Positions 35,154 to 43,554 of a stretch of 64,000 nucleotides of DNA are shown in pieces. How positions within the stretch are numbered: the stretch's first letter is position 1; every line of letters starts with the position of its first letter. Source of the DNA: Pontibacter ruber (GTDB lineage Bacteria > Bacteroidota > Bacteroidia > Cytophagales > Hymenobacteraceae); contig NZ_JALPRR010000002.1 in NCBI RefSeq assembly GCF_023630205.1, positions 922,899 through 986,898 on the forward strand. The letters run 5' to 3'. The notes under the pieces are model-generated. The model had not been told where the DNA came from and searched no databases. It saw only the letters and a list, made by a program, of their open reading frames with translations. The position numbers and the translations under genes are program-made.

Positions 35154-35729
35154 ATGGTGCAGATGTTAGAGAAGCTCGACCAGGAGCTGTTTGTTTACCT
35201 CAACAATCAGCAAAGTCCGTTCTGGGATGCCATCATGGTGTTTGCCTCGGATAAGTATGTCTGGATACCCTTTTACCTGCTGCTGGTGGGCTACCTGGTG
35301 TACCGTTACAAACGGCAGAGCATTCCGATGCTGCTGATGGCAATTGCAGCCATCGGTCTCGCAGATTTTGTAGCATCGGGGTTGTTCAAGCCATACTTTG
35401 CGCGTCTCCGCCCCTGCCACGATCCTGAAATTTCTGAGATGGTGAACCTGGTGAGGGGCTGCGGCGGGAAATTTGGGTTTATGTCGTCGCATGCGGCGAC
35501 GAGCTTTGCTTTTGCCGTTTTCTTTAACCTGATCCTCTCCGACCGCTATTTGATTTTCAAAGTAATACTGGTGGCCTGGGCCGTCATCGTTTCCTATAGC
35601 CGAATTTACCTTGGTGTGCATTACCCGGGTGATATCATTGGAGGTGCCTTACTGGGCTCTACATTGGCCTTATTAAGCTCTTTGGGCTATACTTTTCTGT
35701 TGAACAAATACCCCGCCCTCGTTCGTTAA
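35154..35729 (+). CDS. PAP2-family membrane phosphatase
   Basis: The 191-residue protein has about five membrane segments and the three-part acid phosphatase signature: KPYFARLRP near residue 78, SSHAATSFA near 107, and SRIYLGVHYPGDIIGG near 147. These hold the catalytic His and Arg residues. Family members of this size often dephosphorylate undecaprenyl pyrophosphate or phosphatidylglycerol phosphate, with the active site on the periplasmic side; substrate unknown. It starts directly after the hemF stop codon, so translation is likely coupled. Confidence 0.9.
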   Translation: MVQMLEKLDQELFVYLNNQQSPFWDAIMVFASDKYVWIPFYLLLVGYLVYRYKRQSIPMLLMAIAAIGLADFVASGLFKPYFARLRPCHDPEISEMVNLVRGCGGKFGFMSSHAATSFAFAVFFNLILSDRYLIFKVILVAWAVIVSYSRIYLGVHYPGDIIGGALLGSTLALLSSLGYTFLLNKYPALVR

Positions 35730-35783
35730 ACCTTTCGTACAGACTGTTGTTTCTGACGTAACTCTTACAACAGCATTTCGGGT

Positions 35784-38156
35784 TTGCGCACACTTTTTTA
35801 TACTTATTTATACTTTGTGCTCCTGTTGCTGCCGGCTTTTCCGCTGGCGGCACAGCAACCGTTTACCGTAAGCGGTCGTGTACTGGATGCCCAGAATGGA
35901 CAGCCGCTGGCCGGCGCAACAGTTTTTCTGAAGGAGCGTGCTTCTGTCGGCGGCGTATCGGATCAGGAGGGGCGCTATACGTTGTCGGCTCCGGCCGGTA
36001 ATTATACCTTGGCTGCCAAATACATAGGGTATGAGCAGCAGGAAATCTCCTTACAGCTGTTCCAGAACAGAACAGTAGATATCCGCCTCAGCCCTTCAAC
36101 GTACCAGGTACAGGAAGTGGAAATTATCGGTGCCCGGCAGCCAACGGTAACGGAAACACCTGCCATGGGGCAGATCGATCTCCCGATGGAAAGTATAAAA
36201 GCGCTGCCGGTACTTTTCGGAGAGGCTGATATCATAAAAACGGTACAGCTGCTGCCGGGCGTTAAATCGGGTGGTGAGGGCAACACCGGGTTTTATGTGC
36301 GCGGCGGCGGTGCCGACCAGAACCTGGTGCTGCTGGATGATGCCGTGGTGTACAACCCCGGCCACCTGTTCAACTTTTTCTCTGTGTTCAACAGCGATGC
36401 CATCCGCAACACCACTCTTCTGAAGGGCAACATGCCTGCCCGTTACGGAGGTCGCCTCTCATCGGTACTGGACATCGAGATAAAGCAGGGCGACATGACA
36501 AAAACAAAAGCCGAAGGCGGTATCGGGCTGATCGCTTCCCGGCTTACGGTACAGGGGCCGCTTGTTAAGGAAAAAGCTTCGTATATGGTTTCCGGACGGC
36601 GGACGTATGTGGATGCCTTGTTCAGTCCCTTCCTGCGTGATACCGAACAAGGCGGAGTACCCTACTTTTTCTATGACCTCAACGGTAAAATAACTTACCA
36701 GCTCACAGAAAAGGACCGCTTATACTTCAGTGGCTACTACGGCAAAGACGTTGGCTCCTTAAAGCTTTCCTCCGGCCGTTTTGTGGCTGATTTTCACTGG
36801 GGCAATGCCACGGCTACCGCCCGCTGGAATCACCTGTTCAACAACCGACATTTTGTAAACGTAACGGGAGCACTAAGCGACTATAACTTCCTGTTCGGCT
36901 GGGACTATGGAGGCATCAGCACGGCCGTAGAAACAGGTGTTCGCAATTATACTTTTAAAGTTGACTTTGACTATACCCCTTCTGTGCGTCACCAGCTGCA
37001 GTATGGAGCTATTTATACCTACCACAGCCTGCGCCCCCGTACCGGAAGTGCTGAAACGCAGGAAGGCGAGACTTTTTCTACCGGCCGTGTCCGCACCAAG
37101 TTTGCGCATGAAACGGCTCTGTATGTATCGGATGACTGGAACGTGACGGACAGGTTGCTGCTGAGCCTGGGGCTGCGAAGTAGTTATTTCTTACAAGTAG
37201 GGCCTTTTAACCTGTACCACTACGACGAAAACGAGCTGGCTGTTGACTCAGTAAAGTATGGGGATGGTGAGAAGGTGAAAGATTTCCATGCCTGGGAACC
37301 CCGTATTGCAGCCAGGTATAAGCTCAGTGAGCAGGCCTCTGTTAAAGCAGGTTATACACGGTCGGCGCAGTACCTGCACCTGGTGTCGAATGCCTATACT
37401 ACCCTGCCGTTGGATGTGTGGGTGCCAAGTTCGGCGCTGGTGGAGCCGCAACGTGCAACGCAGTATGCACTGGGCTATTTCCATACTTTTAAAAAGAACC
37501 AGTACGAAGGCTCGGTGGAAGTATACTATAAGGAGATGGAGAACCAGCTGGAATACCGCGAAGGCTATGCCGCAGGCCCCAGTAACCGTGATCTGGAGTA
37601 TGAATTTGTGACGGGCAGCGGGGAGTCTTACGGAGTCGAGCTCTTCCTGCGAAAGAACTATGGCGACCTGCAGGGTTGGGTCGGCTACACCCTCTCCTAT
37701 ACCAACCGCACGTTCCCGGATCTGAACCAGGGCAAAACCTTTCCGGCCCGCTTCGACAGGCGCCACGACGGATCCCTGGTGCTCACCTACAAGTATAATC
37801 CGCGCTGGACCTTTGGTTCTACTTTTGTTTACGGCACCGGGCAGGCCACTACGCTACCCGTGCGCAGGTACATTATTGAAGGCACCGTGAACTACCAGTA
37901 TGGCGAGCGCAACAGCTTCCGGATGGAGCCTTTTCACCGGCTAGATCTTTCGGCAACACTGGCCGGAAATCCAGGCAAAAAGATCAGCTCCAGCTGGACC
38001 TTTGCCATTTACAACGTATACGGTCGCCGCAACCCGTTCCTGTACTACATCGACAGCGAAGGCACCCCTTACGGCAACGACACCAACGTGCAGGCAAAGA
38101 AAGTGTCGATCATCCCGTTCCCGCTGCCATCTGTCACCTGGAATTTTAACCTGTAG
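35784..38156 (+). CDS. TonB-dependent receptor with N-terminal carboxypeptidase-like domain
   Basis: The 790-residue protein has a signal peptide (residues 1-23, ending PLAAQ) and a CTLD beta-sandwich (about 27-112, VSGRVLDAQNGQPLAGATV and the VSDQEGRYTL stretch). A plug domain follows (about 120-230, VRGGGADQNLVLLDDAVVYN), then a 22-strand barrel. It imports an unknown substrate, powered by TonB. The start is a TTG at 35784; no better start precedes the signal peptide. The DUF4249 lipoprotein gene follows two bases after the stop codon, a frequent pairing in Bacteroidota, and is probably its surface partner. Confidence 0.9.
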   Translation: MRTLFYTYLYFVLLLLPAFPLAAQQPFTVSGRVLDAQNGQPLAGATVFLKERASVGGVSDQEGRYTLSAPAGNYTLAAKYIGYEQQEISLQLFQNRTVDIRLSPSTYQVQEVEIIGARQPTVTETPAMGQIDLPMESIKALPVLFGEADIIKTVQLLPGVKSGGEGNTGFYVRGGGADQNLVLLDDAVVYNPGHLFNFFSVFNSDAIRNTTLLKGNMPARYGGRLSSVLDIEIKQGDMTKTKAEGGIGLIASRLTVQGPLVKEKASYMVSGRRTYVDALFSPFLRDTEQGGVPYFFYDLNGKITYQLTEKDRLYFSGYYGKDVGSLKLSSGRFVADFHWGNATATARWNHLFNNRHFVNVTGALSDYNFLFGWDYGGISTAVETGVRNYTFKVDFDYTPSVRHQLQYGAIYTYHSLRPRTGSAETQEGETFSTGRVRTKFAHETALYVSDDWNVTDRLLLSLGLRSSYFLQVGPFNLYHYDENELAVDSVKYGDGEKVKDFHAWEPRIAARYKLSEQASVKAGYTRSAQYLHLVSNAYTTLPLDVWVPSSALVEPQRATQYALGYFHTFKKNQYEGSVEVYYKEMENQLEYREGYAAGPSNRDLEYEFVTGSGESYGVELFLRKNYGDLQGWVGYTLSYTNRTFPDLNQGKTFPARFDRRHDGSLVLTYKYNPRWTFGSTFVYGTGQATTLPVRRYIIEGTVNYQYGERNSFRMEPFHRLDLSATLAGNPGKKISSSWTFAIYNVYGRRNPFLYYIDSEGTPYGNDTNVQAKKVSIIPFPLPSVTWNFNL

Positions 38157-38158
38157 CT

Positions 38159-39091
38159 ATGCTGAGAAGATTTTATATACTGTTTTTTCTGCTTCTTTTG
38201 CTAGTTGGCTGTGAGGAAAACCTGACGATTGATGTGCCGGAGGGAGAAGAGAAACTGGTGGTGGAAGGGCATATCGAGCAGGGAGCGCCGCCGGTTGTGG
38301 TGCTCACCCGCAGCGTTCCGGTATTCAGTGGCTTTGCTCCTGCCGACCTGGAGAAAAGCTTTGTACACAACGCACAGGTGGTCGTTACGACCGGCGACAG
38401 AAGTTATACTTTGAAAGAAGTGCCTTCCGCTGCCTTTACACCTGAGCTAAGAAAAGTAGTGTCGGAACAGTATGGCATATCGGATGAACAATTAACTGGC
38501 AATGCGAACTTTGTGTTCTATGTCTATACTTCGGAAGAGCTACAAGGGGAAACGGGCAAACGTTACCTGCTCCGGATAAGCCACGAAGGTAAAGTGCTTA
38601 CTTCTTCCACTACGATTCCGTACCTCAACCCGCTAGATTCACTGTGGGTGGTGCCACACCCCGACCCAGCCAAAGACAGCCTGGTAACGCTCTACTACCG
38701 TTACAGCGACCCCGATACCCTGGGCAACAGTGTGCGCTATTTTACCAAGCGCAACAGCGAGCCATTTTACCCGGGGGTATTTAATTCTGTTTTCACCGAT
38801 GAGCTCATTAACGGCGTTGCAGTTATCGATTACCCCCTGGACCGCGGCGAGCCTAAAGGAAAGGACCCGGATCTGGACACCTACAGCTACTTTGGCAGAG
38901 GCGATACCATTACCGTGCGCTGGGCAGCCATCGATCTGCCGCATTACCGCTTCTGGATTACCTTGGAAAGCGAACAGAACGGCAACGGCAGCCCCATCGG
39001 ATCACCCAACACCACCCGCTCCAATATCAACGGCGGCCTGGGCATCTGGGGCGGCTATGCTGTCACGTACCATACTATAGTTGTGGAATGA
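38159..39091 (+). CDS. DUF4249 family lipoprotein
   Basis: The 310-residue protein has a lipoprotein signal peptide with lipobox LLVGC at residues 14-18 and the DUF4249 opening LTIDVPEGEEKLVVEGHIE right after it. A beta-rich body carries VVLTRSVPVFSGF near 50, HNAQVVVTTGDRSYTL near 71 and the family ending GLGIWGGYAVTYHTI. Genes of this family usually sit next to a CTLD TonB-dependent receptor, as here with a two-base gap. They are thought to be surface-exposed accessory lipoproteins; the ligand is unknown. Confidence 0.85.
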   Translation: MLRRFYILFFLLLLLVGCEENLTIDVPEGEEKLVVEGHIEQGAPPVVVLTRSVPVFSGFAPADLEKSFVHNAQVVVTTGDRSYTLKEVPSAAFTPELRKVVSEQYGISDEQLTGNANFVFYVYTSEELQGETGKRYLLRISHEGKVLTSSTTIPYLNPLDSLWVVPHPDPAKDSLVTLYYRYSDPDTLGNSVRYFTKRNSEPFYPGVFNSVFTDELINGVAVIDYPLDRGEPKGKDPDLDTYSYFGRGDTITVRWAAIDLPHYRFWITLESEQNGNGSPIGSPNTTRSNINGGLGIWGGYAVTYHTIVVE

Positions 39092-39094
39092 GTG

Positions 39095-39252
39095 AATGTG
39101 TGAATGAGTGGATGAGCGAAATTGGCTGTTCAACTGTCTGAATCAGGATTTTAATGATTAGTAAAACAAAAAGAACAAGATTCTATACTTCTTTACCTCT
39201 CTACTTTTCTACTTCTCTTCACCTGATTCACACAATCGCTCATTCAAAATTT
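39095..39252. repeat. Dispersed intergenic element with inverted ends, copy C
   Basis: This gap between the convergent DUF4249 and ribE genes carries GAATGAGTGGATGAGCGAA (39102-39120) and TTCACACAATCGCTCATTCA (39227-39246). They match the left and right ends of copy A (12849-12980) with two and one mismatches, while the middle parts differ. The last bases run into the 3' end of ribE. Confidence 0.6.
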
Positions 39253-39838
39253 AATTCTTCCCCAGCAGCCGTGCTACGTACTTGCCGATGATGTCGAATT
39301 CCAAATTAACTGTGTCGCCGGGTTTTACCTGGTGCAGGTTGGTGTGCTCGTAGGTATAAGGTATGATAGCTACAGAGAAACGATCTTCCTGTGAGTTTAC
39401 TACCGTCAGGCTGATGCCATTTACGCAGATGGAGCCTTTTTCTACGGTTACATTACCCAGTGTTGGATCATACTTAAAGGTGAACAGCCAGCTTCCGTTC
39501 TGGTCCTCCACCGATTCGCAAACAGCTACCTGGTCTACGTGACCCTGCACGATGTGCCCGTCAAAGCGGCCGTTGGCGCTCATGCAACGCTCCAGGTTTA
39601 CTTTATCTCCTGTTTTAAGCGAATTGAGGTTGGTTTTCTTTAGCGTTTCATCAATAGCAGTAACCGTGTAGCTGTTGCCATTAATGGCTACTACCGTCAG
39701 GCAAACGCCGTTGTGTGCCACACTCTGATCTATTTTCAGCTCGTGCGTAAACGGGGAGCTAAGTATAAAATGCTTGTTGGTGCCCTCCTCGCGGATCGTC
39801 TCTACCTGACCCAGTGTTTCGATTATACCTGTAAACAT
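39251..39838 (-). CDS. ribE: Riboflavin synthase, alpha chain
   Basis: This enzyme dismutates two molecules of 6,7-dimethyl-8-ribityllumazine to riboflavin. The 195-residue protein has two tandem lumazine-binding domains (about residues 1-95 and 96-195). It begins with the hallmark MFTGIIETLG and contains VAHNGVCLTVV near 40 and its repeat SICVNGISLTVV near 136, plus DGHIVQGHVD near 93. The domain symmetry and length are as expected. I looked for an FMN riboswitch upstream and saw none. Promoters for this and the divergent pcm gene should lie at 39839-40080. Confidence 0.96.
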   Translation of the reverse strand: MFTGIIETLGQVETIREEGTNKHFILSSPFTHELKIDQSVAHNGVCLTVVAINGNSYTVTAIDETLKKTNLNSLKTGDKVNLERCMSANGRFDGHIVQGHVDQVAVCESVEDQNGSWLFTFKYDPTLGNVTVEKGSICVNGISLTVVNSQEDRFSVAIIPYTYEHTNLHQVKPGDTVNLEFDIIGKYVARLLGKN

Positions 39839-40080
39839 GTTTTTTTCTCTGTTGTGCTACTGCCTCAAAGGTAGATAGCTTTTCATTATTTCTGCAAAAG
39901 TGGCCGTGTTAAATAGGCTGCCGCTGCTAAAAGTATAAAAACGGTACGGGATTTAGCGCCTCGTTCCGTATTTTCGCATTGCCCAACCCCGCCGGATGCT
40001 ATGCTGTATGTATAGGTATGATTATAGCCGGAGGCGGTGGTAAATGCTTTGGTAACAGTATAAACGATCAGGAAAGAATA

Positions 40081-40743
40081 ATGCAGACAGACTTGTATAG
40101 GCACAAAGGCATGCGCCGCACTTTGGTAAAGCAGCTGAGAGACAAAGGCATACGCGATGAACGGGTATTGGCAGCTATTGAGACGGTTCCCCGTCATTTC
40201 TTCTTCGAAAAAGCTTTTCTCGAGCAGGCCTATCAGGACAAAGCCTTCCCGATCGGCGAAGGTCAGACCATCTCGCAGCCCTACACAGTAGCCTTCCAGA
40301 CCGAATTGCTGAAGTTAAAGTCAACCGATAAAGTGCTGGAGATTGGCACCGGTTCTGGCTACCAATGCAGCGTGCTGCTGCAGATAACGCCCCACGTTTA
40401 TACCATTGAATACAACAAACCCCTCTACGACAAGGCAGTAAAGTTTTTCAAAACCTATGGCCTGTTTCCGCAAACCTTTCATGGCGATGGTTCTGAAGGA
40501 CTGCCGCAATACGCTCCTTTCGACAAAATTATTGTTACAGCAGGTGCTCCCGGCGTGCCCAAAAGCCTGATCCGCCAACTTAACATCGGAGGCATACTTG
40601 TGATCCCAGTAGGCGGCGAGTCGAGCCAGAAAATGCTGCGCATCACACGTACCTCAGAAACTGAATTCACCAAAGAAGAATTCGACACGTTCAAGTTCGT
40701 GCCGCTGCTGGGCAAATCCGGCTGGGATGCGGAGACCATGTAA
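40081..40743 (+). CDS. pcm: Protein-L-isoaspartate O-methyltransferase
   Basis: Pcm uses SAM to methylate isoaspartyl residues so that damaged proteins can be repaired. The 220-residue protein shows ETVPRHFFF near residue 38, the family block GEGQTISQPYTVA near 60, motif I VLEIGTGSGYQCSVL near 86 and KIIVTAGAPGVPKSL near 150, with IPVGG near 177. The open frame extends to 39979, but ATG 40081 (MQTDLYRHKGMRR) fits the family length, so the earlier 34 codons are excluded. Confidence 0.93.
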   Translation: MQTDLYRHKGMRRTLVKQLRDKGIRDERVLAAIETVPRHFFFEKAFLEQAYQDKAFPIGEGQTISQPYTVAFQTELLKLKSTDKVLEIGTGSGYQCSVLLQITPHVYTIEYNKPLYDKAVKFFKTYGLFPQTFHGDGSEGLPQYAPFDKIIVTAGAPGVPKSLIRQLNIGGILVIPVGGESSQKMLRITRTSETEFTKEEFDTFKFVPLLGKSGWDAETM

Positions 40744-40846
40744 GCTTTACAACACTTATACATACTTAAGTGCCTTAAGCTTACCGGATTATACCAACCC
40801 TTTCCTGTGCAAGAAGTATAAAAGCGGGTAACTTTACTTAGAAGCT

Positions 40847-41035
40847 ATGAAAAAGTATATTTGGTTAATGGGACTGGCCGCCAGTCCGTTTGCTTTCCCT
40901 GCCTGTCAATAAAGAGACAATGATTGATCCTCTGAAGGGTATAAAAAGGAAAATACTGCAAATGAGAATGAAAGTGATGAAGAGGGAGCTGAAGATCAGG
41001 GTGTAGGTGAAGAGGGGAATACCAGAAATCAATAG
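40847..41035 (+). pseudogene. Small lipoprotein gene interrupted by two in-frame stop codons
   Basis: From ATG 40847 the frame reads a lipoprotein signal peptide (MKKYIWLMGLAASPF then AFPACQ). It meets TAA at 40910 and TGA at 40925, then continues in the same frame as a Glu/Asn-rich tail (ENTANENESDEEGAEDQGV) to TAG at 41033. Single C-to-T changes would turn CAA into the TAA and CGA into the TGA. The intact product would be a 62-residue acidic lipoprotein. Alternatively only a 21-residue peptide ending just after the lipobox Cys is made. The rest of the 40744-41178 gap holds a terminator and a -7 box. Confidence 0.45.
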
Positions 41036-41047
41036 TGTTAATCTTAT

Positions 41048-41090
41048 AAAGAAACCGACCACAGATTATACTTCTGTGGTCGGTTTCTTT
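41048..41090 (+). terminator. Intrinsic terminator, 17-bp perfect stem
   Basis: The arms 41048-41064 and 41074-41090 pair perfectly over 17 bp around a nine-base loop. It follows the lipoprotein pseudogene by 12 bases, which supports that a transcribed gene once ended here. Confidence 0.88.
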
Positions 41091-41147
41091 ATATACCCTT
41101 TGCTGCACAGGAGCCAAAGTATTTTTTATGGTTTGCACACCGCGGTG

Positions 41148-41155
41148 TATCTTTG
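41148..41155 (+). promoter_or_regulatory. -7 promoter box of the thioesterase gene
   Basis: TATCTTTG is a perfect match to the Bacteroidota -7 consensus TAnnTTTG and lies 23 bases before the ATG at 41179. A TTTG occurs at 41132-41135 but is too close for a standard -33 element. Confidence 0.5.
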
Positions 41156-41178
41156 TACCAGGTTTAAACATACCCTAA

Positions 41179-41709
41179 ATGCGTAAACAGAAAAAAGTAC
41201 AGGATTCTTACGTTATCATGACGGAGCTGGTGTTACCGAACGACACCAACACACTGCACAACCTAATGGGCGGCCGTATGATGCATTGGATGGATATTGT
41301 GTCTGCCATTGCAGCACAAAAACATTCCAACCGCATTGTAGTAACCGCGTCTGTCGATAACGTTTCCTTCTCGGAAAGTATAAAATTAGGCAATGTGGTA
41401 ACGCTGGAGGCCAAGGTGACCCGTGCTTTCAATTCCTCTATGGAAGTACACATTGTCGTGTATGCCGAGGATATTCCATCTGGCAAGAAAGTGAAGTCGA
41501 ACCAGGCGTTTTTCACCTTTGTGGCCGTTGACCAGCTGGGTAACCCGATTGATGTGCCGGAGGCTATACCTGAAACAGAAGAAGAGATCAAATTATACGA
41601 TGGAGCGCTGCGCCGCCGACAGCTGCGCCTTGTACTTGCCGGCCGTATGAAGCCGAGCGAGGCCAATGAGCTCCGATCTATTTTCGACATCAAAGAGACA
41701 CAGGAATAA
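41179..41709 (+). CDS. Acyl-CoA thioesterase, hotdog fold
   Basis: The 176-residue protein is a hotdog-fold thioesterase of the YciA/ACOT type, hydrolysing acyl-CoA to free acid and CoA. Marker segments are TNTLHNLMGGRMMHWMDIVS near residue 23 (catalytic region, with Asn and Asp), AAQKHSNRIVVTASVDNVSF near 45 and EAKVTRAFNSSMEV near 77. The last 30 residues are an extra charged helix. Substrate range is not deducible. The unknown gene at 41719 follows nine bases downstream and probably shares its transcript. Confidence 0.9.
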   Translation: MRKQKKVQDSYVIMTELVLPNDTNTLHNLMGGRMMHWMDIVSAIAAQKHSNRIVVTASVDNVSFSESIKLGNVVTLEAKVTRAFNSSMEVHIVVYAEDIPSGKKVKSNQAFFTFVAVDQLGNPIDVPEAIPETEEEIKLYDGALRRRQLRLVLAGRMKPSEANELRSIFDIKETQE

Positions 41710-41718
41710 GCGAATAGC

Positions 41719-42354
41719 ATGGGACACTTAGCTGCAGAAGACTTAAATCCGGAATTTCTGAAAAACTTTTTATCGGAAACACTTTACCTGTTACCGGATG
41801 AAGAAGTATCTGCTTCTGTTCAGCAAGAAGCTGTGCCTTTGCCAATAGCTGAAGTTGAGGCACCTGCGGTAGAAGTACAACCCGTTACACCTGCGGCCCA
41901 GAATGTTCCTGCAGCGGCTGCTATCCCGAAGCTGCCAAAACTGGAAGCTCCTGTTGCAGTCCCGAAAAAGTTCGAAGTGATCGGAGAAAACCAGAAAGGT
42001 GTGGTGGTGCTGGTTACTTTACCTGCTGCTGAGTTCCAGGCGCTGCCGCAGCTGCAATTCCTGCAGAAGATTTTGTTCGCGATCGGCCTGACTCCTGCTG
42101 ATGTGGCGTTTGTAAATAACGTGTCCGGCGCTATTGCCCGTTTTGAAGAACTAGTGAAGGCAACGCAGGTGAACTACATCATCAGCTTCGCCAGCCGCGT
42201 TGACACCGATCTGCCACACGATAAATTTACCCTGTACAATCCGGTTGTGGTTGGCCAGGTGCCGATCGTGTTCTCTCAGTCGCTGGCTGTGCTGGACAAA
42301 GACCAGGAACATAAAAAGCTCCTATGGAATGCACTCAAGCAGGTATTTCATTAA
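41719..42354 (+). CDS. Conserved-looking protein of unknown function
   Basis: I do not recognise this 211-residue protein with certainty. It has a short acidic N-terminal helix (NPEFLKNFLSETLYLL), a Pro/Ala/Val-rich linker (about 35-85) and a compact alpha/beta C-terminal domain (about 90-211). That domain ends with IVFSQSLAVLDKDQEHKKLL and LWNALKQVFH. No signal peptide is present. The short helix-linker-domain layout and the LW-ALK-F ending remind me of small replication-associated proteins such as the DNA polymerase III psi type, but this is a weak guess from memory. Confidence 0.6.
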   Translation: MGHLAAEDLNPEFLKNFLSETLYLLPDEEVSASVQQEAVPLPIAEVEAPAVEVQPVTPAAQNVPAAAAIPKLPKLEAPVAVPKKFEVIGENQKGVVVLVTLPAAEFQALPQLQFLQKILFAIGLTPADVAFVNNVSGAIARFEELVKATQVNYIISFASRVDTDLPHDKFTLYNPVVVGQVPIVFSQSLAVLDKDQEHKKLLWNALKQVFH

Positions 42355-42373
42355 GCGCTAAAGTATAAGTATA

Positions 42374-42413
42374 AACAAGAAAGCCCTTCCTGATCAGGAA
42401 GGGCTTTCTTGTT
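42374..42413. terminator. 40-base perfect palindrome acting as bidirectional terminator
   Basis: Arms 42374-42393 and 42394-42413 are exactly complementary over 20 bp with no spacer. It lies between convergent genes and a GTT-rich tail follows. Two overlapping AAGTATAA words lie immediately upstream (42361-42374). Confidence 0.88.
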
Positions 42414-42431
42414 ATGTATAAGTAAGTATGA

Positions 42432-43544
42432 TTACTTCAGCAGGGAGGCCAGCTTTGCTTCCAGCTCCGCTCCTCTCAGGTTTTTTGCAATGATCTTGCC
42501 TTCTTTGTCCAGCAGGATCGTTTGCGGGATAGCATCTACGCCATACAACTGTGCGGCAGCACTTTCCCAACCTTTCAGGTCCGATACGTGCGGCCAGGTC
42601 AGCTTGTCGTCTGCAATGGCTTTCACCCACTTCTCTTTCGATTGGTCCAGCGATACACCGAAGATCTCAAAGCCTTTGTCTTTGTACTCGTTGTACATGC
42701 GCACCACGTTCGGGTTCTCCTTACGGCATGGTCCGCACCAGCTGGCCCAGAAATCGATCAGCACATACTTGCCACGCAGCGATGACAGCGCAACGCTACC
42801 GCCATCCGGGGTTGGCAGGGAAATATCAGGAGCTACTGCGCCTACAGCTGTCGTTCTGAAACCTTTCAGGCGCTCGTTCAGGGCAGTGGTATATTTCGAG
42901 TTCGGAAGTTTAGCAGCGTACAGGTTCGCCATGCTGTCGGCAAAAGCAAAGTCTGTCTGCGGGTTAATCAGGTTCAGGGTACCAAAGGCCGAAACAACAG
43001 ACTCCGGGTGCTGTGCCAGGAACTTCTTCAGATCCTTCTGCATGTTCATGTACTCCTGACGGATGGCTTCTGCTTCCTGGGTTTTGCCTTCCGACATTGC
43101 CTGGTTAAATTTCTGTCCCAGTTCCTGCTCCTTCTGGCGCGATTCTGTTACCAGCTTGTTCAGTTGCTGGAACAGCTCCGAATCTTCCGAGCCCTGAATC
43201 TTAACAGTACCATTCAGGTCCTTGGCATCGGCCTCTACCTTGATATTGTCGTTTTTGTCCAGCACCAGCATCATTCCGTTCTGCTGGTCCAAACCTACAC
43301 GGTAGAGCGTTGGCTCCGATACTTTTCCTTCGAATTTAAAGGAGCCTTCCTGCGTGATCTCTGCTGTATCGCGGGCTACAAACTGCTGTTCGCCCAGCTC
43401 AAACAAGTATATTTTACCTGGCGTGGCGTTTTGCAATTTGCCCTGTATGGTGTAGGTCTCACCATTGGAAGCAGATTTGTTTCCCTGGCATCCGGCTAAG
43501 AGCGCTACCGAAAAAGCCAGTGCTGCAAATTTGTTGTACTTCAT
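42432..43544 (-). CDS. TlpA-like thioredoxin-fold lipoprotein with DUF4369 domain
   Basis: The 370-residue protein has a lipoprotein signal peptide (lipobox LLAGC at residues 15-19) and an N-terminal DUF4369 beta-domain (about 30-125, YTIQGKLQNATPGKIYLFEL). A helical middle part follows, then a C-terminal thioredoxin domain (about 235-370) with the redox motif WCGPC in DFWASWCGPCRKENP near 270 and the cis-Pro region DAIPQTILLD near 340. Such proteins reduce or shuffle disulfides in the periplasm, often for cytochrome maturation or stress response. The partner is unknown. The gatB gene is ten bases upstream. Confidence 0.9.
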   Translation of the reverse strand: MKYNKFAALAFSVALLAGCQGNKSASNGETYTIQGKLQNATPGKIYLFELGEQQFVARDTAEITQEGSFKFEGKVSEPTLYRVGLDQQNGMMLVLDKNDNIKVEADAKDLNGTVKIQGSEDSELFQQLNKLVTESRQKEQELGQKFNQAMSEGKTQEAEAIRQEYMNMQKDLKKFLAQHPESVVSAFGTLNLINPQTDFAFADSMANLYAAKLPNSKYTTALNERLKGFRTTAVGAVAPDISLPTPDGGSVALSSLRGKYVLIDFWASWCGPCRKENPNVVRMYNEYKDKGFEIFGVSLDQSKEKWVKAIADDKLTWPHVSDLKGWESAAAQLYGVDAIPQTILLDKEGKIIAKNLRGAELEAKLASLLK

Positions 43545-43554
43545 ATCAGTTCTT

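Noticed and set aside
38639..38944. Antisense open frame of 101 codons in the DUF4249 gene
   Set aside because: Shadow of the lipoprotein gene; no start context, motif or neighbour support.
39839..40080. FMN riboswitch upstream of riboflavin synthase
   Set aside because: I looked for the conserved RFN-element blocks in the gap and saw none.
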